In this document: positions 58,479 through 64,000 of the stretch, one piece after another
Position numbering within the stretch: the first letter of the stretch is position 1
How the letters are laid out: each line of letters starts with the position of its first letter
NCBI RefSeq assembly: GCF_000015825.1
Contig: NC_009051.1
Coordinates: 2,350,695-2,414,694 of the forward strand
Reading direction: 5' to 3'
Length of the DNA stretch: 64,000 nucleotides
Source of the DNA: Methanoculleus marisnigri JR1
Lineage (GTDB): Archaea > Halobacteriota > Methanomicrobia > Methanomicrobiales > Methanoculleaceae
Notes under the pieces: model-generated
Database searches by the model: none
The model's input: the letters and a program-made list of their open reading frames with translations, nothing else
Told to the model about the DNA's origin: nothing
Position numbers and translations under genes: made by a program

Positions 58479-60875
58479 ATGATTCAGCCCTTGGATATCG
58501 GAGAGTACCGGAACGTCTACGAACCGGGAAAGGTGGAGTGCGCCAGCACCGAGGAGATGCGGCCGCTCGAGGAGATCATCGGCCAGGAACGGGCGCTCCG
58601 GGCGCTGCAGTTCGGCCTTGAGATCCGGGAGGCCGGGTTCAACGTCTACGCCGCGGGCGCTCAGGGAACCGGCAGGATGAGGGCCGTCCGGAGTTTCCTC
58701 GACGAACTCGCGAAGGCCAAGCCCCGGGCGCGTGACTGGGTCTACGTTCATAACTTCGAGAACCAGTACGAGCCCAACGCCGTCGCCCTCCCTGCCGGGA
58801 GAGGAACGGAGTTCCGGGAGGAGATGAAACGATTCATCGAGGAGGCGCGGCAGGCGCTTCCCCGGGCGTTCCAGAGCGAAGAGTACGCCAAACGGCGGGA
58901 CGAAACGCTTCAGGCGCTCCAGGGGAACAGGACGGATCTCATCGCCCGGATCAACCAGAAAGCCCAGGAGGCGGGGTTCGTCATCCAGATGAGCCCCATC
59001 GGCCTCCTGACCATCCCGGTCATCGACGGGAGGCCGGTCCCCGAGGAGGAGTTCATCACCCTTCCCGACGACGTGCGGGCGGAGGTCCAGCGGCGGCGTG
59101 ACGCGTTGAACGCCGACCTCCGGAGCACGCTCCGGCAGGTACAGGATATCGAGCGGCAGGGGGCCGAGACGGTCAAGGACTTAAACCACGACATCGCCCT
59201 CTACGCGATAGGCAACCTCGTCGCCGAACTCAAGGAGAAGTATGCCGACGTCCCGGAAGTCCCCGGGTACATCGACGCCGTCCAGAACGACATCCTCGAG
59301 AACACCCAGCTGTTCCTCGGTCTCCCCGAGCAGCAGGGCGTCCCGCCCCAGTTCCAGGCCCTCATGCGTGAGATTCCGTTTCGGAAGTACGAGGTGAACG
59401 TCGTCGTCGAAAACGCCGCGACAGAAGGCGCGCCGGTGATCTTCGAGCAGAACCCCACCTACCAGAACCTTCTTGGAAAGATCGAGAAAGAGGTGCAGTT
59501 CGGGATCTTCACGACAGACTTCACGATGATCCGGCCGGGCTCGCTGCACCGGGCCAACGGCGGCTATCTCGTCCTCGACGCCGAAGACCTCCTGCGTGCC
59601 CCGCTCTCCTGGGACGGGCTCAAGACGGCTTTGAAGACCGGGGAGGCCGTCATCGAGGAGCCGGGAGAACGGATGGGGTTCATCACGGCAAAGACGATCA
59701 AGCCCGAACCCATCCCCCTCGACATCAAGGTGGCCCTCATCGGGACACCGATGATCTACCAGCTCCTCTACCGGATGGACACCGACTTCAAGGAGCTCTT
59801 CAAGGTCAAGGCCGACTTCGACATCGTGATGGAGCGAAACAATGAGAACGCCAATAAATACGCCGACTTCATCTGCAACCTCGTCAGGGAGGAGAACCTC
59901 CGGCACCTCGAGCGGGAGGCGATCGCCCGGGTGATCGAGTACGGATCGAGACTCGCTGCTGACAGGGAGAAACTCTCGACCCGGTTCTCGGCGGTTGCCG
60001 ACCTCATCCGCGAGGCGAACTTCTACGCCGTGAGCGACGGGACCGATCGGATCGAGAGGAGGCACGTCACGAAGGCGATCGAGGAGAAGATCTACCGCTC
60101 GAACCTGATCCAGAAAAAGATCGAGGAGGCGATCCGGCGGGGGATCTTCCTCATCGATACCGAGGGCGAGAAGGTCGGGCAGGTGAACGGCCTCTCGGTC
60201 ATCGGGCTCGGGGACTTCGCGTTCGGCCGGCCATCGAAGGTGACCGCGAGTATCGGGGTCGGCCGCGAGGGGATCATGGACATCGAGCGGGAGGCTGCGC
60301 TCGGCGGGCCGATCCACACGAAAGGCGTCCTGATCATCAACGGTTACCTCAACAACAACTATGCACACGATAAGCCGCTTTCCCTCTCCGCCCGGCTCGT
60401 CTTCGAGCAGAGCTACGAGGGGATCGAGGGGGACTCCGCGTCGAGCACGGAGCTCTACGCCCTCCTCTCGGCGCTCTCGGGGCTTCCGCTGAAGCAGTAC
60501 CTCGCCGTCACGGGCTCGGTGAACCAGAAGGGCGAGGTGCAGGCGATCGGGGGCGTGAACGAGAAACTGGAAGGGTTCTTCGAGGTCTGCAAGGCCAAAG
60601 GGCTCGACGGGAACCAGGGGGCGCTGATCCCGGCGAGCAACGTCCAGAACCTGATGCTGAAAGAGGAGATCGTCGAGGCCGCGAAGGCCGGAAAGTTCCG
60701 GATCTACCCGGTGCGGACGATCGACGAGGGGATCGAGGTCCTCACGGGAGTTCCGGCGGGCGTGCGCCAAAAAGACGGCACCTACGAGGAGGGGACGGTG
60801 AACTACCTGGTGGACCGGCGCCTGAGGGAGATGGCCGAGACGATGCGCGGGTTCCAGCCGACGATGGCGAAGTGA
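58479..60875 (+). CDS. Lon-like AAA+ protease (AAA_32, peptidase S16)
   Basis: A 798-residue ATP-dependent serine protease of the AAA_32/LonC-like group. The nucleotide-binding motif AGAQGTGRM near residue 60 has Arg where Walker A has Lys, as is typical for this group. The C-terminal S16 domain has the catalytic Ser in EGDSASS (S653) and Lys in GGVNEKLEG (K696), with the same 43-residue spacing as in Lon. It degrades damaged or regulatory proteins. GGTGA lies 8 nt before the ATG at 58479. It is divergent from the NifX cluster and overlaps or abuts the cysteine desulfurase gene. Confidence 0.93.
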   Translation: MIQPLDIGEYRNVYEPGKVECASTEEMRPLEEIIGQERALRALQFGLEIREAGFNVYAAGAQGTGRMRAVRSFLDELAKAKPRARDWVYVHNFENQYEPNAVALPAGRGTEFREEMKRFIEEARQALPRAFQSEEYAKRRDETLQALQGNRTDLIARINQKAQEAGFVIQMSPIGLLTIPVIDGRPVPEEEFITLPDDVRAEVQRRRDALNADLRSTLRQVQDIERQGAETVKDLNHDIALYAIGNLVAELKEKYADVPEVPGYIDAVQNDILENTQLFLGLPEQQGVPPQFQALMREIPFRKYEVNVVVENAATEGAPVIFEQNPTYQNLLGKIEKEVQFGIFTTDFTMIRPGSLHRANGGYLVLDAEDLLRAPLSWDGLKTALKTGEAVIEEPGERMGFITAKTIKPEPIPLDIKVALIGTPMIYQLLYRMDTDFKELFKVKADFDIVMERNNENANKYADFICNLVREENLRHLEREAIARVIEYGSRLAADREKLSTRFSAVADLIREANFYAVSDGTDRIERRHVTKAIEEKIYRSNLIQKKIEEAIRRGIFLIDTEGEKVGQVNGLSVIGLGDFAFGRPSKVTASIGVGREGIMDIEREAALGGPIHTKGVLIINGYLNNNYAHDKPLSLSARLVFEQSYEGIEGDSASSTELYALLSALSGLPLKQYLAVTGSVNQKGEVQAIGGVNEKLEGFFEVCKAKGLDGNQGALIPASNVQNLMLKEEIVEAAKAGKFRIYPVRTIDEGIEVLTGVPAGVRQKDGTYEEGTVNYLVDRRLREMAETMRGFQPTMAK

Positions 60876-60880
60876 CCGGG

Positions 60881-62053
60881 ATGGAGCGGAAACGGTCGGT
60901 CTACATGGACCATGCGGCGACGACGCCGGTGCGGCCGGAGGTCGCCCGGGCGATGCTCCCCTACTTTTCGGAGCGGTTCGGGAACCCCTCCTCGCTCTAC
61001 TCCCTCGCCCGCGAGGCGGAGGAGGCGGTCGAGGAGGCACGGGGACGCGTGGCGGCCGCGATCGGGGCAAACCCGGAGGAGGTCTTCTTCACGTCGGGCG
61101 GGACGGAGGCCGACAACTGGGCGATCAAGGGGGCGGCGGCGGCGAGCCGGAAGAAGGGCGACCATATCGTCACCTCCGCGATCGAGCACCACGCCGTCCT
61201 CCATACCTGCCGGAGCCTCGAAAAACAGGGCTACCGGGTCACCTACCTCCCGGTCGACGAGTTCGGGCGAGTGGAGCCGGGATCCGTCGAGGAGGCGATC
61301 ACGGATGCGACGATCCTCGTCTCGGTGATGGCCGCGAACAACGAGATCGGGACGATTCAGCCAATCAGAGCGATCGCGGAAGTCGCGCACGACCACAAAA
61401 TCCCGTTCCATACCGACGCCGTCCAGGCGATCGGGGCCTTCCCGGTGGACGTGGACGAGATGGGAGCCGACCTCCTCGCCCTCTCCGCCCACAAGTTCGG
61501 CGGCCCGAAGGGGACGGGAGCACTCTACATCAGAAAGAGAACCCACATCGGGACGTTCATGGACGGCGGGGCGCAGGAGCGGGGGAAGCGGGCCGGAACC
61601 GAGAACGTTCCCGGAATCGTGGGGCTCGGGCGGGCGATCGAACTCGCGGTCGCCGGGATGCCCCGGAACGCCCCCAGGCTCGCCGCGATGCGGGATAGGC
61701 TGATCCGGGGGATCCTGGACGCGATCCCGGACACCCGGTTGAACGGCCACCCGACCGAGCGGCTGGCAAACAACGTGAACGTCGCGTTCCGCTACGTCGA
61801 GGGGGAGTCGATCCTCCTCATGCTCGACGCCCTCGGGGTTGCCGCCTCGACGGGAAGCGCCTGCACCTCGGCGTCGCTCGAGCCCTCCCACGTCCTGACC
61901 TCGTGCGGTCTGGCGCCGGAGCACGCCCACGGCTCGCTCCGGCTCACCCTCGGGTACGCGAACACCGAAGAAGACGTCGACTACGTTCTTGAGGTGCTCC
62001 CCGGGATCATCGAGCGGCTGCGGGCTATCTCGCCGCTCCGGGGGGAGGCGTGA
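60881..62053 (+). CDS. nifS: Cysteine desulfurase (NifS/IscS type)
   Basis: A 390-residue PLP enzyme that takes sulfur from cysteine for Fe-S clusters and tRNA thiolation. YMDHAATTPV opens the fold. HTDAVQAIG lies in the PLP site and the PLP Lys is K205 (SAHKFGGPKG). The catalytic Cys is C328 in GSACTSASLEPSHVL, the short-loop NifS type. A GTG at 60872 overlapping the Lon-like stop is a possible alternative start; the ATG at 60881 fits the family. It is cotranscribed with phosphomannomutase. The NifX/ParA cluster opposite suggests a joint role in Fe-S assembly. Confidence 0.95.
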   Translation: MERKRSVYMDHAATTPVRPEVARAMLPYFSERFGNPSSLYSLAREAEEAVEEARGRVAAAIGANPEEVFFTSGGTEADNWAIKGAAAASRKKGDHIVTSAIEHHAVLHTCRSLEKQGYRVTYLPVDEFGRVEPGSVEEAITDATILVSVMAANNEIGTIQPIRAIAEVAHDHKIPFHTDAVQAIGAFPVDVDEMGADLLALSAHKFGGPKGTGALYIRKRTHIGTFMDGGAQERGKRAGTENVPGIVGLGRAIELAVAGMPRNAPRLAAMRDRLIRGILDAIPDTRLNGHPTERLANNVNVAFRYVEGESILLMLDALGVAASTGSACTSASLEPSHVLTSCGLAPEHAHGSLRLTLGYANTEEDVDYVLEVLPGIIERLRAISPLRGEA

Positions 62054-63388
62054 ATGACCGGGATCTTTCGGGCCTACGACATCCGGGGGCGCTACCCGGA
62101 CGAGCTCGATGAGGCGACGGCGAAGAAGATCGGGAACGCATTTGTAGCCCTTCTTGCGGCGGAGCGGATCGTCGTCGGGCGGGACATGCGCCCATCCTCG
62201 GAGCCGCTTTCGCGGGCGTTCATCCGGGGTGCGGTCGAAGCCGGGGCGGAGGTTGCGGATATCGGGATGGCGAGCACGCCGCTCCTCAACTACGCGATCG
62301 CTGCCGGGGGGTTCGACGGCGGGGCGATGGTGACGGCCTCCCACCTGCCCGGAGAGATGAACGGGTTCAAGCTCGCCCGCGAGAACGCCGTCCCCCTCTC
62401 CGGCGACCGCGACTTGCCGCTCCTCGAAACACGAACCGGGGAGGAGGAGGTCGCCCGCGCCGGGGGGTCGTGCCGCGGGACCGGGATGCTGGACGCCTAC
62501 ATCGGGACGATGGCCGGGTTCGTCCGGGCGCCGAAGCCGCTCACGGTCGTCGTGGACGCGGGGAACGGGATGGCCGGCCCGGAGGTCCCCCGGCTCTTCG
62601 ACCGGATCCCTGCGTGGCGGCTTGTGCCGATGTACCTCGAGCCCGACGGCCGGTTCCCCCACCACCACGCAAACCCGCTCGACCCGGAGACCACCCGGGA
62701 ACTGCAGGAACGGGTCGTGGCCGAGGGCGCGGATATGGGGGTGGCGTTCGACGGCGACGGCGACCGGTGCGGGCTCATCGACGAGCGGGGCGAGCGCGTC
62801 CGGGAAGACCTGGTGACCGGGCTTATCGCGGAGTTCCTGCTTGAAGAGAACCCGGGGGCGACGATCCTCTACGATCTCCGGTCGAGCCGGGCGGTCCGCG
62901 AGGCGATCGAGCGGGCCGGGGGCCGGGGCGTCCGCTCGAGGGTTGGCCACGCCTTCATCAAGGCCGCGATGCGCGAGGAGGACGCCCTCTTTGCCGGGGA
63001 ACTCTCCGGGCACTACTACTACCGGGACATGGGGTTTTCCGACAACGGGCTTCTCACGCTGGTCATGGCTGCAAACATCCTCGCCGCGAGCGGTCGGACG
63101 CTCTCCGAGCTCATCAGGCCTCTCGACCGCTACCCCTCGACGGGGGAGATCAACCTCGCGGTGCGCGACCCCGCGGCGGTGCTCGCGGTGCTTGCGGCGC
63201 GCTACCGGGACGCGGAGCTTGACCGGCTCGACGGGCTGACGGCGACCTATCCCGACTGGTGGTTCAACATCCGCCGCTCCCACACCGAGCCGGTGGTGCG
63301 GCTGAACATCGAGGCGGACACGAGGAGCCTCCTCGACGAGAAGGAGCGGGAGGTGCTCGCGGCCATCCGGGAGGCCGAAGGTGCGTAA
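62054..63388 (+). CDS. manB: Phosphomannomutase/phosphoglucomutase
   Basis: A 444-residue alpha-D-phosphohexomutase that interconverts hexose 1- and 6-phosphates for sugar-nucleotide synthesis. The phosphoserine loop is TASHLP with S96, the metal site D233-G-D-G-D-R238, and the sugar loop GELSGHYYYRD. The phosphate-binding segment RRSHTEPVVRLNIEA is at the C-terminus. It starts directly after the cysteine desulfurase stop and could supply the polysaccharide locus. The exact sugar (Man, Glc or GlcN) cannot be told. Confidence 0.94.
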   Translation: MTGIFRAYDIRGRYPDELDEATAKKIGNAFVALLAAERIVVGRDMRPSSEPLSRAFIRGAVEAGAEVADIGMASTPLLNYAIAAGGFDGGAMVTASHLPGEMNGFKLARENAVPLSGDRDLPLLETRTGEEEVARAGGSCRGTGMLDAYIGTMAGFVRAPKPLTVVVDAGNGMAGPEVPRLFDRIPAWRLVPMYLEPDGRFPHHHANPLDPETTRELQERVVAEGADMGVAFDGDGDRCGLIDERGERVREDLVTGLIAEFLLEENPGATILYDLRSSRAVREAIERAGGRGVRSRVGHAFIKAAMREEDALFAGELSGHYYYRDMGFSDNGLLTLVMAANILAASGRTLSELIRPLDRYPSTGEINLAVRDPAAVLAVLAARYRDAELDRLDGLTATYPDWWFNIRRSHTEPVVRLNIEADTRSLLDEKEREVLAAIREAEGA

Positions 63389-63432
63389 GGACCGGCCCGG
63401 CACGGAACGAGGGGCGGCGCGAACTGCCTACT

Positions 63433-63515
63433 CACGCGAAGGCGCGAAGGCGCGAACCCCCCCGGGTTTCTTGAGCCCGGGCCGTCGCGCTTCGCGTTCT
63501 TCGCGGCTTCGCGTG
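63433..63515. repeat. imperfect inverted repeat of CACGCGAAG-type units
   Basis: Left arm 63433-63466 and right arm 63476-63515 match in reverse orientation over roughly 35 bases, built from CGCGAAG units and ending in CCCGGG. Repeats of this composition are often dispersed in bacterial and archaeal genomes. The arms would form a strong hairpin after the phosphomannomutase gene. Confidence 0.6.
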
Positions 63516-63527
63516 TGGCCGAAGAAA

Positions 63528-63567
63528 TGTAAAGCAGGAAGCCCCCCTTCAGGGCGGGGTGGTTCAC
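63528..63567 (+). mobile_element. IS200/IS605-type right end remnant
   Basis: GTAAAGCAGGAAG followed by an imperfect hairpin (CCCCCCTTCAGGGCGGGG) and TGGTTCA closely resembles the 3' end found after TnpB genes in IS200/IS605/IS1341 elements. No tnpA or tnpB reading frame is nearby, so this is an isolated end or a small palindrome-associated derivative. Confidence 0.5.
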
Positions 63568-63744
63568 CAGCGCTGTCATTCCCGGATTCTGTGGATCGGA
63601 CGTTTGTTCCCGGGCGGTCGCGGATCGGGATCGCAGCGCCGCCGGCATGCCCCACGAAAAAGAGCCGTTCGATTCTTCACCGCCCAAGAAGGCGCCGTTA
63701 ATCCATTGCTTCGACGGGAAGAAGACGATGGCCGGTGGCCGCAA

Positions 63745-63752
63745 CTTATAAG
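63745..63752 (+). promoter_or_regulatory. TATA box of the ATP-cone gene
   Basis: CTTATAAG lies about 150 nt before the ATG at 63900. A start about 25 nt downstream would leave a leader of roughly 120 nt, unusual among the mostly short-leader genes here. Confidence 0.4.
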
Positions 63753-63899
63753 TACCCGATATCCCACTGTTGCCCGGCAGGCTGCAGCTTGCAACCGAAA
63801 CGGGGCCGGGCGGAGCTCCCGGAAACCATTATCCGGGGTGCAACGGGCACCCGGGCCTCGAGCGGGAAGAGAGAACGGGTAATTGATGTGGTGATGAAA

Positions 63900-64000
63900 A
63901 TGGCAGGACAGCAGATGGAGTCCCGGCCCTGGCAGCAGACCATGGTCCGGAAGACCAACAACCAGGAAGAGCAGTTCAACCCTGACAAGATCAGGAGGTC
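63900..64000 (+). CDS. Start of ATP-cone protein, probably ribonucleotide reductase (partial)
   Basis: The frame from the ATG at 63900 runs off the window. The visible residues include VRKTNNQEEQFNPDKIRR, matching the opening of an ATP-cone domain. This module starts anaerobic (NrdD) and B12-dependent ribonucleotide reductases and NrdR. Without the rest of the gene the subtype cannot be told, but the layout favours a ribonucleotide reductase. GGTGAT lies 4 nt before the ATG; an in-frame ATG at 63894 is an alternative start. Confidence 0.6.
   Translation, partial: MAGQQMESRPWQQTMVRKTNNQEEQFNPDKIRR

Larger units (their letters stand above)
63389..63899. other. intergenic stretch with repeats
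   Basis: No protein gene is supported. It contains a long imperfect inverted repeat (63433-63515), an IS200/IS605-type end (63528-63567) and a TATA box (63745-63752) for the gene starting at 63900. Confidence 0.6.

Noticed and set aside
60803-63403. 866-residue minus-strand frame opposite NifS and phosphomannomutase
   Set aside because: It is antisense to two genes with complete catalytic motifs and is Arg/Pro/Val/Asp-rich without domain features.

Overview
The window looks like the chromosome of a GC-rich methanogenic archaeon, most likely Methanomicrobiales (Methanoculleus-like). Supporting genes are an FmdE-type protein, archaeal HMG-CoA reductase, aIF-1A, a Trm5-type tRNA methyltransferase, two UbiA prenyltransferases, a small siroheme sulfite reductase-like protein and many secreted proteins rich in N-glycosylation sequons. 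Several genes have a TATA-like box about 25 nt before the start and no ribosome binding site, as in archaea. No rRNA or tRNA gene was recognised.

Layout. 0.2-6.7 kb: housekeeping genes (Trm5-like, HMG-CoA reductase, RimI, DUF1015, HisG, FmdE) interrupted by a MntA/HepT toxin-antitoxin pair. 6.9-10.6 kb: a six-gene operon of a lipoprotein-like protein and five single-span pilin-like surface proteins. 10.7-18.9 kb: aIF-1A, with a probable CTG start, then mixed single genes: metallophosphoesterase, ATP-cone/PD-(D/E)XK nuclease-like protein, ketopantoate reductase, flavodoxin, BofA-like and transglutaminase-like proteins, a flavoprotein and a DUF2341 protein. 19.3-29.6 kb: a cell-surface polysaccharide locus (flippase, GT-C/polymerase-like protein, two GT4, pyruvyl transferase, B12-radical SAM protein, WecB, GT2) whose first two thirds look more AT-rich than the flanks. 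29.6-30.9 kb: a gene-free stretch with a TATA-like dyad followed by tandem hairpins. 30.9-36.8 kb: a tightly overlapping operon of membrane proteins with DUF4129-like, DUF4350, MoxR and DUF58 members. 36.8-40.9 kb: DUF1616 and two anchored secreted proteins. 41-43.4 kb: UbiA, a degenerate RNase III-fold protein, DUF1294 and a DtxR-type regulator. 43.6-47.2 kb: a ferrous-iron (Feo) operon with two FeoA, a split FeoB and two accessory proteins. 47.2-48.4 kb: a decayed region holding a rubredoxin pseudogene. 48.4-54 kb: UbiA, a cupredoxin remnant, a PQQ-type sugar dehydrogenase-cupredoxin fusion and a YYY-type membrane protein. 54-63.4 kb: sulfite reductase-like protein, zinc-ribbon protein, an Fe-S-type cluster (two ferredoxin-ParA ATPases, two NifX-like proteins), then divergent Lon-like protease, cysteine desulfurase and phosphomannomutase. 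63.4-64 kb: a long imperfect inverted repeat, an IS200/IS605-type end and the start of an ATP-cone protein, probably a ribonucleotide reductase.

Themes. Iron and Fe-S metabolism recur (Feo operon, DtxR, NifX/ParA, NifS, Dsr-like protein, lost rubredoxin). So does the cell surface (pilin-like operon, polysaccharide locus, MoxR/DUF58 operon, anchored proteins). No single gene set is clearly a wholly new system. The most unusual items are the accessory FmdE-like protein in the Feo operon, the catalytically stripped RNase III fold, the sugar dehydrogenase-cupredoxin fusion with its decayed partial copy, the CTG-initiated aIF-1A and the unannotated structured stretch near 30.2 kb. All functional statements come from reading the sequence and family knowledge; no searches were run.
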